Shown here piece by piece: positions 1 to 8,313 of a DNA stretch of 64,000 bases; position 1 is the stretch's first letter, and every line of letters begins with the position of its first letter. Origin of the DNA: JACVRW01 sp038323835 (GTDB taxonomy: Bacteria > Actinomycetota > Thermoleophilia > Solirubrobacterales > Thermoleophilaceae). The stretch lies in contig JBBQHI010000014.1 of the NCBI GenBank assembly GCA_038323835.1, forward strand, positions 1-64,000. Direction: 5' to 3'. A program made the translations under genes and the position numbers. The notes beneath the pieces are model-generated. The model had not been told where the DNA came from. It worked only from the letters and a program-made list of their open reading frames with translations, and searched no databases.

Positions 1-1
1 C

Positions 2-709
2 GACCTGCCGCTCGGCTCCCACCTCGCGCCGATCGGCGACTCACTGGACCCGACGGCCCCCGGCCTGGCCGACCTCATTGCCGATGCGCTCGACGCGCTC
101 GGCCTGGAGGACGTGACGCTCGTGGGGAACGACACCGGCGGTGGCCTGTGCCAGATCCTCGTGACCCGGCGGCCGGAGCGGGTCGGGCGGCTCGTGCTCA
201 CGCCGTGCGACTACCGCGACGACTTCCCCCCGAAGATGTTCGCCTACTTCAAACCCGTCGCCCGCATACCGGGTGGCCTGCAGATGATGCTGGCTCCCAT
301 GCGCCTGCGCGCCCCGCGCTACCTCCCGTTCGCCTTCGGCTGGCTGGTGAAGCGGAAGATCGACCGCGACGCGGAGGACTCGTACATCTACCCGTCGCTC
401 GTCACGCCCGGCGTTCTCGCCGAGGTCAGGCGGATCCTGCGGGTGGTGGACAAGAAGCACACGAACAACGCGGCGGACCGGCTCGGCTCATTCACCAAGC
501 CGGCGCTGATCGCCTGGGCGCGCGAGGACCGTCTCTTCAAGCCTGCGAACGGCGAGGCGCTCGCCCGCGACCTCGGCGATGCCCGGCTTGAGTGGATCGA
601 CGACTCACGGACGTTCGTGTCCGAGGACAACCCGGAGCGCCTGGCCGAGCTGATCGCCGGCTTCGCGCGGCGGCACCAGGCCGCCGCGCAGACCGAGCGG
701 CGGGCCTAG
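2..709 (+). CDS. Alpha/beta-fold hydrolase, 5' end outside the window
   Basis: The reading frame is open from base 2, so the N-terminus lies upstream. The visible 235 residues cover the nucleophile elbow LVGNDTGG, with Asp in the nucleophile position as in haloalkane dehalogenase and epoxide hydrolase relatives, then a helical cap and a C-terminal segment reading DSRTFVSEDNPERLAELI. In the family the catalytic His usually lies just before the ED(N/Q)P motif; here that spot is SRTF, so the usual His is not visible. The substrate is unknown and activity is uncertain. The stop overlaps the stop of the convergent thiolase gene. Confidence 0.75.
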   Translation, partial: DLPLGSHLAPIGDSLDPTAPGLADLIADALDALGLEDVTLVGNDTGGGLCQILVTRRPERVGRLVLTPCDYRDDFPPKMFAYFKPVARIPGGLQMMLAPMRLRAPRYLPFAFGWLVKRKIDRDAEDSYIYPSLVTPGVLAEVRRILRVVDKKHTNNAADRLGSFTKPALIAWAREDRLFKPANGEALARDLGDARLEWIDDSRTFVSEDNPERLAELIAGFARRHQAAAQTERRA

Positions 710-1869
710 TTCAAGCGCTCGACGAGCATGGCTTGACCCTGGCCACCGGCCACGCACATGGTCTCGAGGCCGATCGTCTTGTCGTCACTCTCGAGGCCGT
801 TGATGAGCGTGGTCATGATGCGCGCCCCGGTCATGCCGAACGGGTGCCCAAGGGCGATGGCCCCGCCGTGCGGGTTCATCTTCTCGAGCGGGATGTCGCA
901 CTCGTCCATGATCGGGATCACCTGGGCGGCGAAGGCCTCGTTCAGCTCCACCGTGTCCACGTTCTCCATGGTCATGCCGGCGCGGTCGAGCACCTTCTTG
1001 ATGGCGCCGATCGGGCCCACCCCCATGAGCTCGGGCTCGATGCCCGCGGTGGCGGCGGTGATGATCCGCGCGCGCGGCTTCAGGCCGAGCTCCTTGGCCT
1101 TGGTGTCGGACATGACGAGCACGGCGGCGGCGCCGTCGTTCAGCGGACAGGAGTTGCCGGCCGTGACCTTGCCGTCGGGGCGAAAGGCGGGCTCGAGCGA
1201 CGCCAGCTTCTCGAGCGTCGAGCTGGCCCGGGGACCGTCGTCCTTGGAGACCACGGTGCCGTCCGGCAGCGTGACGGGCACGATCTCGCGATCGAAGTAG
1301 CCGTCCTCCTGGGACTGCACGGCCAACTCCTGTGAGCGCTGGGCGTACTTGTCCATGTCGGAGCGGCTCACCTCGTACTTGTCGGCCACGTTCTCGGCCG
1401 TCAGCCCCATCGAGATGTAGGCGTCCGGGTCGCCGTTCTTGCCCTGAAGGTGCTCGTTCTTGTCGGCGTCGCCGGCGGCCTCGGTGCGCTCGTTGTAGCG
1501 CGAGACCCATTCCACGCCCGCGGCGATGTAGGCGTCGCCCTGGCTCGCCGTGACCGCGTTGGCCGAGGCCCGGATCGACTCGAGGCTGGAGGCGCAGTAG
1601 CGGGAGATCGTGGCGCCGGTCACGCCCACGGGCAGCCGCTCCGAGAGCAGGGAGATGATGCGGGCGATGTTGAAGGCCTGAAGGCCCTGGGGCATGCCGC
1701 AGCCGCAGTAGAGGTCCTCGATCAGCGCCGGATCCACGTCCGGGTTGCGCTCGAGGAGGGCGTCGACGATGAGGGCGCCCATCTCGTCGGGACGTAGCTG
1801 GGCCAGCGATCCCTTGAAGGCGCGCCCGATGGGCGTGCGGACGGCATCGACGATGACTGCTTCGGGCAT
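706..1869 (-). CDS. Thiolase (acetyl-CoA acetyltransferase family)
   Basis: A complete 387-residue thiolase, the usual length. It catalyses reversible Claisen condensation or thiolytic cleavage of acyl-CoA, in fatty-acid degradation or acetoacetyl-CoA formation. Visible catalytic residues are Cys92 in SRYCASSLES, His342 in ALGHPFG and Cys372 in MCVAGGQG; the substrate-site loop NPHGG is also present. The start is set by an AGGAGAA Shine-Dalgarno about 7 nt upstream of ATG. The gene stands alone, converging on the hydrolase gene. The family is certain; degradative versus biosynthetic role cannot be decided. Confidence 0.93.
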   Translation of the reverse strand: MPEAVIVDAVRTPIGRAFKGSLAQLRPDEMGALIVDALLERNPDVDPALIEDLYCGCGMPQGLQAFNIARIISLLSERLPVGVTGATISRYCASSLESIRASANAVTASQGDAYIAAGVEWVSRYNERTEAAGDADKNEHLQGKNGDPDAYISMGLTAENVADKYEVSRSDMDKYAQRSQELAVQSQEDGYFDREIVPVTLPDGTVVSKDDGPRASSTLEKLASLEPAFRPDGKVTAGNSCPLNDGAAAVLVMSDTKAKELGLKPRARIITAATAGIEPELMGVGPIGAIKKVLDRAGMTMENVDTVELNEAFAAQVIPIMDECDIPLEKMNPHGGAIALGHPFGMTGARIMTTLINGLESDDKTIGLETMCVAGGQGQAMLVERLN

Positions 1870-1938
1870 GCGTTCTTCTCCTGGTGGCGAAAAGGGGGGG
1901 TGACAGAACGCTATCGACTGCGAGATTGGGCGGGGCCG

Positions 1939-1984
1939 GCGAGGAGCGGAGGTTGATCGGTGATCAACCGGAGCACCGGAGCAT
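1939..1984. repeat. Dispersed palindromic repeat, divergent stem copy
   Basis: This copy carries the flanks GAGGAGCG and GAGCACCGGA. The stem common elsewhere (CCCGATC/GATCGGG) is replaced here by GGTTGATC/GATCAACC. Both arms changed together, so the palindrome survives. It lies between the divergently oriented thiolase start side and the 3' end of the MFS gene. Confidence 0.7.
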
Positions 1985-2046
1985 GCCTTCTATCGACTGC
2001 CGGATGGAGGCGGGCCGGACGAGCCCCCCGGAGGAGCCCTCGGCGT

Positions 2047-3321
2047 CTACGCCTCGGCGGCCGCGGCGATCCCGACCGACGCCGTGGCCGGACGCAGGAC
2101 CAGCGTCGCCGCGCCCCAGACGACCAGCACGCCGGCGCCCGCGGCGAGGAACATGGGACGGGTGCCGATCACCGGGAGCAGGGCTCCGGCGCAAACGAAG
2201 CCGGCGCCGAACGCCCACGAGGCGATGGCGTCCTTGACGCCGAAGACGCGGCCCATGAGGCGGTCGGGGACGAGTTGCTGGAGCAGGAGGCGCTCGTGCA
2301 CCATCACGAGACCGTTTCCGACTCCGCCAATGGCGAAGGCGGCGAGGGCGGCCACGTAGGTCGGGGCGAGACCAGCGGCGAGGAAAGCGACGGCGCTGAG
2401 CAGGAGCCCGGTGAGGTACCTGGACCCGACCTCCGCCACCGATCCGCCCTTCGAGCCGACGAGCGAGCCGGCCGCGACGCCGAGCCCGAAGACCGCGACG
2501 AGCACCGAGTAGCCGGATGAGCTGGCGCCCAGCGTGTCCTCGGCCAGCAGCAGCTCGCCGACGTTGAAGAGGCCCGCGAACAGCAGGATGCTGCTGGAGG
2601 CGGCGATCAGGACCCGCAGGCAGCGGGTGGAACCGGCGGCGCGAAGGCCCTCGCGGGTCTGGTGCAGCAGCGACTCCTCATTGCGCTCGGGCTCGTCGCC
2701 GGTGATCTTTCGGCCCAGTGGGCTGCGGGCGATGACGAGGGCCGATACCACGAAGCTGATGCCGTTGGCCACCATCACGGTGTCGGGCGTGGCGAGCAGC
2801 AGGAGACCAGCCGCCAGGACGGGGCCGAGGGTGTAGCCGATGTCGTCGAGGGCGCCGTAGAGCGAGGTGGCCGCGGGGAGGCGACGCTTGTCGACGAGTC
2901 CCGGGAGCCCGGCGAGGACCGCGGGCCGGAACAGCGCGGTGCCGGTGCCGGCGAGCAGGGCGAGCACGAGCATGGGCACAAAGCCGCCGATGAGACCGAT
3001 GCCGATGAATGCGAAGGCACGCACGGCGTCCGCGAGGACGGCGCAGCCCCGACGAGACCAGCGGTCCGCCGCGGCCCCGCAGAACGGCCCGAGCACCATC
3101 GGCGGGACCATGTCGGCGAGCAGGATCAGGGTGATCGCCCAGGGCGAGTGGAGCCGCTCGTACGCGAGCACCAGCAGGGCGACATAGGCGGCCCCGTTGC
3201 CGAGCGAGGACTGAGCGTGGGCGAGGAAGAAGCCCCGAGTCCGCGGCTCACGCCGAAACAGCTCCAGGGTCGGGGTGAACGGGGCGGCGAGAGACACGAT
3301 CAGGGCGCCTCTCGCCGCCAC
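2047..3321 (-). CDS. MFS transporter (DHA3/EntS-like drug or metabolite exporter)
   Basis: A 424-residue protein with about 12 hydrophobic segments. It starts with the typical short N-terminus (FRREPRTRGFFLAHAQSSLG) and has the MFS loop GAAADRWSRRG between segments 2 and 3. Members of this subgroup usually export small molecules or siderophores by proton antiport. Its start is ambiguous: GTG at 3321, or GTG at 3297 which begins closer to the conserved region. It lies directly downstream of five micro-genes and a conserved leader on the same strand, and probably shares their transcript. An exporter next to micro-peptide genes is suggestive, but the substrate is unknown. Confidence 0.88.
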   Translation of the reverse strand: MAARGALIVSLAAPFTPTLELFRREPRTRGFFLAHAQSSLGNGAAYVALLVLAYERLHSPWAITLILLADMVPPMVLGPFCGAAADRWSRRGCAVLADAVRAFAFIGIGLIGGFVPMLVLALLAGTGTALFRPAVLAGLPGLVDKRRLPAATSLYGALDDIGYTLGPVLAAGLLLLATPDTVMVANGISFVVSALVIARSPLGRKITGDEPERNEESLLHQTREGLRAAGSTRCLRVLIAASSSILLFAGLFNVGELLLAEDTLGASSSGYSVLVAVFGLGVAAGSLVGSKGGSVAEVGSRYLTGLLLSAVAFLAAGLAPTYVAALAAFAIGGVGNGLVMVHERLLLQQLVPDRLMGRVFGVKDAIASWAFGAGFVCAGALLPVIGTRPMFLAAGAGVLVVWGAATLVLRPATASVGIAAAAEA

Positions 3322-3355
3322 GAGGTCTGGAACAACCGGTCGAGCAGACGTAGGG

Positions 3356-3373
3356 TCAGTGACGCCATGCCAT
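3356..3373 (-). CDS. Micro-gene, pentapeptide MAWRH
   Basis: The 18-base gene ATGGCATGGCGTCACTGA encodes Met-Ala-Trp-Arg-His. An AAAGGAA Shine-Dalgarno lies just upstream. It uses CGT for Arg and TGA as stop, where sister copies use AGG or CGG and TAG; the peptide pattern is kept while the codons differ, which supports translation. It is the last micro-gene before the MFS gene and could couple translation to it. It is far too short for gene finders. Confidence 0.65.
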   Translation of the reverse strand: MAWRH

Positions 3374-3418
3374 TGTGGGTTCCTTTCGACGGGGTCGGCT
3401 GGTGGTGCTGCGTGGTCG

Positions 3419-3448
3419 CTAGCCCTTGCGGAAGCTCTTGACGCTCAT
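3419..3448 (-). CDS. Micro-gene, divergent nonapeptide MSVKSFRKG
   Basis: A 30-base reading frame preceded by GAGGAGGGCGCGCC, a good Shine-Dalgarno. It sits in the array at the same spacing as the others but does not end in His: the peptide reads Met-Ser-Val-Lys-Ser-Phe-Arg-Lys-Gly. The inner Ser-Phe-Arg resembles the sister peptide MSFRH with the His codon lost and read-through to a later stop. It may be a decayed or differently purposed copy. Confidence 0.5.
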   Translation of the reverse strand: MSVKSFRKG

Positions 3449-3502
3449 GGCGCGCCCTCCTCATTCTGGTTTCGGTTTGCTGGGGTTCGCTCAGCGTGGT
3501 CG

Positions 3503-3520
3503 CTAGTGCCTGAAGGCCAT
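3503..3520 (-). CDS. Micro-gene, pentapeptide MAFRH
   Basis: The 18-base gene ATGGCCTTCAGGCACTAG encodes Met-Ala-Phe-Arg-His. The Shine-Dalgarno CAGGAGGAACAG is placed ideally before ATG. It has the same layout as its neighbours: GGAGGA, a 4-5 base gap, ATG, five codons, stop. Confidence 0.7.
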   Translation of the reverse strand: MAFRH

Positions 3521-3565
3521 CTGTTCCTCCTGTCGTGAGCGGGCGCCTGTCGGAGCTGCCGTCAG

Positions 3566-3583
3566 CTAGTGCCTGAAGCTCAT
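3566..3583 (-). CDS. Micro-gene, pentapeptide MSFRH
   Basis: The 18-base gene ATGAGCTTCAGGCACTAG encodes Met-Ser-Phe-Arg-His, preceded by GGAGGAACCA. The same GGAGGAACCA-ATG arrangement recurs before MSYRH near 8273. It is the second gene of array 1. Confidence 0.7.
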   Translation of the reverse strand: MSFRH

Positions 3584-3639
3584 TGGTTCCTCCGTAGCTC
3601 GCTTCGCGCGTCGCGTGTGATTGCTGGGGCGTGTGCTCG

Positions 3640-3660
3640 TTAGTGCTTGAAGCCCGGCAT
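3640..3660 (-). CDS. Micro-gene, hexapeptide MPGFKH
   Basis: The 21-base gene ATGCCGGGCTTCAAGCACTAA encodes Met-Pro-Gly-Phe-Lys-His. The Shine-Dalgarno is GGGAGGGA. It is the first gene after the conserved leader. It keeps the C-terminal aromatic-basic-His pattern with Lys instead of Arg, one extra residue and a TAA stop. Confidence 0.65.
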   Translation of the reverse strand: MPGFKH

Positions 3661-3766
3661 TCCCGGTCCCTCCCTGTTTCGAGTGCCGTCTGCATGTAGA
3701 GCAGCCTCGCGGGACTCGGCGACCCCCGCAACGGGGGGCACCCCCTGGAAACCCCCTTGTGTTTTG
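3661..3766 (-). promoter_or_regulatory. Conserved leader 1 (5' untranslated RNA, unknown class)
   Basis: About 100 bases immediately upstream of array 1 match the leader of array 2 (8332-8434) nearly base for base over long stretches, including TCCCGCGAGGCTGCTCT and CCCCGTTGCG. A possible hairpin CTGC/GCAG has a 7-base loop here and a 9-base loop in the other copy. CCCCCGTTGCGGGGG can also form a stem in this copy. The sharing of a leader by two separated operons suggests a regulatory RNA or an operator region. I do not recognise it as a known riboswitch. Confidence 0.6.
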
Positions 3767-3870
3767 CCGGGGTCGCTCGGGCCGGTGCGGGCGAGAAACG
3801 CAGCCCGACGCGTGATATCACTGCCCAGGTCGGCCCCCTCGGCCGAAAAGGAGGCAGGGGGAGACAGCTG

Positions 3871-5298
3871 ATGCCTCTTCACCCGTTCAGCCCAGCGTAT
3901 GAGAGCCGGCGCTTGTCCGAGCTCATCAGGGCGCTCGCGCTGAAACGCAGGATGAACGCTCGGAACTCTTGGGGCCGGTCTGAGATCGAGCTCCTGCAGC
4001 GCCGCCGGCTGCGCGAGACCATCGCTCATGCGCTGGCTCACTCTGCGTTCTATCGGGACCTCTACGGCTCGGTCTCAATCCGATCCGACGCAGAGCTCAG
4101 TCGTTTGCCGGTCGTCACGCGGAACCAGCTGATGGAGCGGTTCGATGACTGGGTGACCGATCCTCGCCTGACTCTGCCGAACCTGGAGGAGCACCTGGCC
4201 GGCTTCGAGGGCGCGGACGGTTACCACCCGGGCGGCTATCGAGTCCTGACCACGAGCGGAAGCTCCGGCCACAAGGGCGTCTTCGCGTTCAACGGCCGGG
4301 AATGGAGCGTCCTCCAAGCGCAGTTGCTTCGCTTCATGGACGGCATCGGCGTTGGCTTCCGGCCGAGGCTGAAGCCTCGGATGAGGTGCGCCTCGCTATT
4401 CGCCGGGCATCCCCCACACATGTCGTATCGGCTTGGAGTGAGCTGCGACGTCGGCGCGACGAACATCCTCCGGCTGCCGGCCACCACACCACTGGCCGAT
4501 CTTGTGGAGGAGCTCAATGCCTTCAAGCCCGAGTGGCTGCACGCATACCCCTCGCTCGCGTCCCTGCTCGCCGAGGAGCAATTGCAGGGGCGTCTCCAGA
4601 TACATCCGAGGGCCGTTTCGACCGTCGGCGAGGTTCGCACGGCGGAGATGGCCGCGCGCATGACCGCGGCCTGGGGCAGCCGTCCGTTCGACATGTACTG
4701 GATGACCGAGGGCGGGGTCGGGATGGAGTGCGACCAGCATCGATTGCACGCCGTCGATGACGAGGCCCTGCTGGAGGTGGTCGACGAAGCGAACCGTCCC
4801 GTGCCTCCTGGAGAGCCAGGTCACAAGGTGCTCGTCACGAGCCTGTACATGCGCACTCAGCCACTGATCCGATGCGAGGTCGGCGATCTGGTGACCGCTC
4901 AACCGGATGCCTGCCCGTGCGGCCGGCCCTTCCCACTGCTCCGGTCGGTTGACGGGCGAAGTGACGACGTCCTGTCGCTCGCCGACGGTCGGGGGGGGAG
5001 GGTGTCTGTTCATCCGACGGCGTTCCGAGGTCCACTTTCCGCAGAGCGCGCTTTGCGCGAGTACCAAGTCGTGGCCCGGGATGACCTGATACTCGTCAGG
5101 CTCGTCCCTTCCGAGGGGGTTGACCTCGGCACCCTGCCCGGCCGAGTCACCGCCCGCCTCCGAGAGGAGCTGGCAGCGGCGGGGGCCGCCCCGTCCCGGC
5201 TCGAGGTCGAACTCGTGGAGGCGATCGCGCGCGATCCGCAGCAGATGGACAAGCTCAAGCTCGTGCTCTCCGAAACGGGCCCGGCGGCCGTCCGTTAG
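3871..5298 (+). CDS. PaaK/CapK-like adenylate-forming enzyme
   Basis: A 475-residue ANL-superfamily enzyme of the phenylacetate-CoA ligase/CapK type. It is expected to activate a carboxylate as acyl-adenylate and pass it to CoA or another acceptor. The phosphate-binding motif TTSGSSGHKG is at about 127-136, YWMTEGG near 270, the Asp-containing hinge region RCEVGDLV and GRSDD further on, and a C-terminal catalytic Lys in MDKLKL. A Cys cluster (ACPCGRP) is typical of PaaK relatives. The ATG at 3871 follows GGGGGAGACAGCTG and is preferred over upstream in-frame starts. It is divergent from leader 1 and converges with the LuxR gene, overlapping it by 3 bases. The substrate is unknown; a role with the micro-peptides is a guess from context. 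Confidence 0.85.
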   Translation: MPLHPFSPAYESRRLSELIRALALKRRMNARNSWGRSEIELLQRRRLRETIAHALAHSAFYRDLYGSVSIRSDAELSRLPVVTRNQLMERFDDWVTDPRLTLPNLEEHLAGFEGADGYHPGGYRVLTTSGSSGHKGVFAFNGREWSVLQAQLLRFMDGIGVGFRPRLKPRMRCASLFAGHPPHMSYRLGVSCDVGATNILRLPATTPLADLVEELNAFKPEWLHAYPSLASLLAEEQLQGRLQIHPRAVSTVGEVRTAEMAARMTAAWGSRPFDMYWMTEGGVGMECDQHRLHAVDDEALLEVVDEANRPVPPGEPGHKVLVTSLYMRTQPLIRCEVGDLVTAQPDACPCGRPFPLLRSVDGRSDDVLSLADGRGGRVSVHPTAFRGPLSAERALREYQVVARDDLILVRLVPSEGVDLGTLPGRVTARLREELAAAGAAPSRLEVELVEAIARDPQQMDKLKLVLSETGPAAVR

Positions 5299-8189
5299 GA
5301 CGGGGCGGTCTGCGCGCTCGAGGCGAGCGCGCGCGGCAGCTCCGAGCGCGAGCCGATGTCGAGCTTGCGGTACGCGTTACCGAGATGGCCTTCCACGGTC
5401 TTCTCGGTGACGTAGAGCGCTTGGGCGATCTCGCGATTGCTGAGCCCGGATGCGGCCCTCTCGGCGACGCGTCGCTCGCTGGCCGTGAGCGCGTCAACTC
5501 CGCTGAGCACCAGCCGGCGCGGCCGGGCGCCGGCGGCCACCAGCTCGCTGTGCGCGCGTTCCGAGAGAGCGGTGGCGCCGCACTCCTCGGCCAGCGCAAG
5601 CCCCGACCGCAGAGGCTCGCGGGCATCAGAGCGTTGTCCCTCCCGGCGCAGCGCCGCGCCGAGGTCGGTGAGCGCCCGGGCGTATTCGAGGCGTGCAGGT
5701 GTGCGTTCGAGGACGCTCACGGCCTCGCGCAGGAGTTGCGTACCGGCGGTACCGCCCTCGGCGAGCCCCGCCGCGCGAAGGGCCATCCCGAGCTCCCTCG
5801 GAATCTCGAACTCACGGGCAAGCTCGACCTCCTGGTGAGCGAGTGCGATGGCCTCCTCCCGGTCTCCTGCGACAGAGAGAGCAGGAGCGAGGCTGGTGCG
5901 CCAAGAGATCAAACCGGGGTTTCGGATGGCCCAGGAGGTGCCGGCGAGCCACCCTTCAATGCGGCGACCGCACTCCCGGAGGTCGCTGATTCCCTCGCCC
6001 AGTCGTCCTTGTGCGACCCGCAGGCGTCCCCGGGTCGCGAGCAGCTCATTCGTCTGGTAGATGTCGGGTAGCTCGCCGGTGAGGCCATGCTCGTCGAGGA
6101 GCGTCGACGCCTCGTCGAGCTCTCCGCGCTCGATTGCCACCTCGATCAGGGTCGTCAAGAGCCAGGGAATCGTCAGTGCCAGCCGGGAGTCTTCGCCGAG
6201 GCCCTGAAAGATGCGCCGAGCGTCGGAATCAGCTTCGACGATCCTGCCCACGCGGACGAGTCCCAGGGCACGCAGCGTTATGACCATGCCGCCGAGGAAG
6301 CGAGACCCGAGGCGATGGGCATCCTCGAGCGCGCGGTCCCAGAGAGCCTCCGCCTCCTCGAGCCGATCGGCAGCCATGAGCCCGATCCCAGCCAGCGCGA
6401 CCGTGGCCGGCTGCTCCTCGACCGACACCTGCCCTGTGGCCAGCGCTACTTCGACGAGGTCGGCGCCGTGGCTGGCCGGTGCGAATACGTGCACCGTGAA
6501 TGACGACAGAACGGTGAGCAGTGTCGGGTCTGTCAGCTCGGCCCGCTGCTCCCACAGGCTCTGACATCGTTCGATCACGCGCTGGGCCAGCGCCGGGACC
6601 GGCATGCAGGCGAGGAAGAGCTGGGCCTCGAGCTTCTGCGCGAGCTCCGGGTCGTCTCCCCCGAGCTGATCCAGGGCCTCTCCGAGGACCCTCGCCGCCT
6701 CGGGAAGGTTTCCCCAGCTGAGCTGCGCCTTTCCGAGCTCGAGAGCGATCCGTGCTCGTGCGGACGGGTCCTTGGCGAGCTCCATGGCTTCCTGTGCGCG
6801 CGTAAACCCGCTGGCCCTGACCGCACCGATCTCGGCCAGGCCGAGCTCGACCAGGAGCTCCACCTGTTCCTCGGCGGGCGGGGGTTCAGCGAGTGCGCGC
6901 TGCAGGTAGTTGGCTGCCACATCGGGGGCGCCCCGCGCGTATGCCCGCCGCGCCGCACGGCGCATGACCTCCACTGTCTGAGCGTCCCCGCTCGGCTCGC
7001 TCGGGAGCAGGTGCAGCGCGATCTCGTCTTCGTCCGCTCCCGCCTCGGTGAGCACCCTTGCGGCCGTCTGGTGTTGCCGTGCCCGTTGGACGCCGGAAAG
7101 CTCGGCGTATATCGCGGCGCGAACGACCGGATGGACGAACTCGACGGGATCAAGAGTGATGATGCCGCCGAGGGCGAGCGCTTCGCACGCCCGGTCGGCA
7201 GACTGCTCGTCGAGTCCGGCCAGGGTCGCGGCGGCGGCCCGTTGGCTTCCGTCCCCGAGCACTGCCAGTGCCTGAGCCAGCTCGCCCGCTTCCGAGGGAA
7301 GTCGCCGCATCCGGCGGGCGACCGAGCGCGCGACGGATCGCGGCGCGATGTCGAACACGCGCCCCGCCTCCAGCGCGCTGGGGGTGAGGCCCTCGACGGT
7401 CAGTGTGACCAGAAGCTCGCTCACGTACAGGGGATTCCCCTTGGTGGCCTCGAAGCAGGCCTCGGAGAAGCTTCGGTCCGGATCGGGGCCGAACGCGAGC
7501 CGCACCATGCTGTCCACCGCCAGGGCCGTGAGAGGCGCGGGTTGCAGAACCCGCGAGGAGGGGCTTGAAGCCAGCTCGTCCAGCAGCTCGTCCTCTGCTC
7601 CCGGTTCGTCCGGCCTGGTACCGACGACCAGCAGGACCGGGAGCTCTTCGACCCGATTCATCAGGTACGCGAGGAAACGGAGCGAGGGAGGGTCGGCCCA
7701 GTGGGCATCGTCGACGATCAGGGCGAGTGGTCGCTTGTCCACGAGATTGGCCGTCAACCAGTAGAGCCCGTGGAGCGTCGCGTGGGATGCCTCGCCGCGG
7801 GCGGTGAGCTGGTTGGCATCGACCGCCTCGAAGAGCGGCTTAGCGAACTCCGCCGCACCGGCGAACATCTGCGCTCGCTCGCGGGGAGGCAGCGAGGCGA
7901 GCTTCGGCCCGTACAGCTGCTGGACCAGGCCAAAGGCAAACTCGCGCTCCAACTCGCTTGCGCGGGCAACCCCGGTTTGGAACCCGGCGTCGCGGGCCAT
8001 CGCGAGCGCCGCTCGGAGCAGGCCACTCTTGCCTATTCCCGCCGCGCCTTCCACGAGCAGCAACGATCCATCCCCGCCGGCGGCCTCGGCGAGCAGATCG
8101 CGCAACACGGCGACCTCGGTCTCGCGTTCGAGCAGCTCGTCAGTCATGGGTGCGCCACGGTCCCAGGCGTCCTCGCCGACGGTGGCCAC
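5295..8189 (-). CDS. Large LuxR-family (LAL/MalT-like) ATP-binding regulator
   Basis: A 964-residue regulator. The N-terminal STAND-type ATPase has a P-loop GAAGIGKS at 48-55 and Walker B LIVDDAHWAD. A long TPR-like helical middle follows. The C-terminal LuxR helix-turn-helix is LTASERRVAERAASGLSNREIAQALYVTEKTVEGHL (quoted in part: SNREIAQALYVTEKTV). LAL proteins usually sense a small ligand and activate transcription. The start is GTG at 8189 (alternative ATG 8147). Micro-gene array 2 and leader 2 lie directly upstream on the same strand, so the regulator is probably made from that transcript. Confidence 0.9.
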   Translation of the reverse strand: MATVGEDAWDRGAPMTDELLERETEVAVLRDLLAEAAGGDGSLLLVEGAAGIGKSGLLRAALAMARDAGFQTGVARASELEREFAFGLVQQLYGPKLASLPPRERAQMFAGAAEFAKPLFEAVDANQLTARGEASHATLHGLYWLTANLVDKRPLALIVDDAHWADPPSLRFLAYLMNRVEELPVLLVVGTRPDEPGAEDELLDELASSPSSRVLQPAPLTALAVDSMVRLAFGPDPDRSFSEACFEATKGNPLYVSELLVTLTVEGLTPSALEAGRVFDIAPRSVARSVARRMRRLPSEAGELAQALAVLGDGSQRAAAATLAGLDEQSADRACEALALGGIITLDPVEFVHPVVRAAIYAELSGVQRARQHQTAARVLTEAGADEDEIALHLLPSEPSGDAQTVEVMRRAARRAYARGAPDVAANYLQRALAEPPPAEEQVELLVELGLAEIGAVRASGFTRAQEAMELAKDPSARARIALELGKAQLSWGNLPEAARVLGEALDQLGGDDPELAQKLEAQLFLACMPVPALAQRVIERCQSLWEQRAELTDPTLLTVLSSFTVHVFAPASHGADLVEVALATGQVSVEEQPATVALAGIGLMAADRLEEAEALWDRALEDAHRLGSRFLGGMVITLRALGLVRVGRIVEADSDARRIFQGLGEDSRLALTIPWLLTTLIEVAIERGELDEASTLLDEHGLTGELPDIYQTNELLATRGRLRVAQGRLGEGISDLRECGRRIEGWLAGTSWAIRNPGLISWRTSLAPALSVAGDREEAIALAHQEVELAREFEIPRELGMALRAAGLAEGGTAGTQLLREAVSVLERTPARLEYARALTDLGAALRREGQRSDAREPLRSGLALAEECGATALSERAHSELVAAGARPRRLVLSGVDALTASERRVAERAASGLSNREIAQALYVTEKTVEGHLGNAYRKLDIGSRSELPRALASSAQTAPS

Positions 8190-8255
8190 GATAAGCGATT
8201 CCTGAGCGATCCCCCGATGGGGACAGTATTCCCAGGTTTGGAGCGGCTAACGCCG

Positions 8256-8273
8256 CTAGTGCCGGTAGCTCAT
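8256..8273 (-). CDS. Micro-gene, pentapeptide MSYRH
   Basis: The 18-base gene ATGAGCTACCGGCACTAG encodes Met-Ser-Tyr-Arg-His, preceded by GGGGAGGAACCA. It is the second gene of array 2, 67 bases upstream of the LuxR start. Arg is CGG here but AGG in four sisters' equivalents, a synonymous change. Confidence 0.7.
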   Translation of the reverse strand: MSYRH

Positions 8274-8313
8274 TGGTTCCTCCCCGGGTCGGTCTGGGCT
8301 TCGAGTGGGCTCG

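Noticed and set aside
3300..3821. One long minus-strand reading frame (about 170 codons) across the micro-gene array
   Set aside because: It reads the repeated SD-ATG units in another frame, giving low-complexity peptides such as GGTNELQALAD. Its residues do not stay constant between repeats, while the pentapeptide frame does. Substitutions such as AGG/CGG/CGT and TAG/TGA/TAA are silent only in the micro-gene frame, and the spacing between the first two micro-genes (77 bases) breaks frame.
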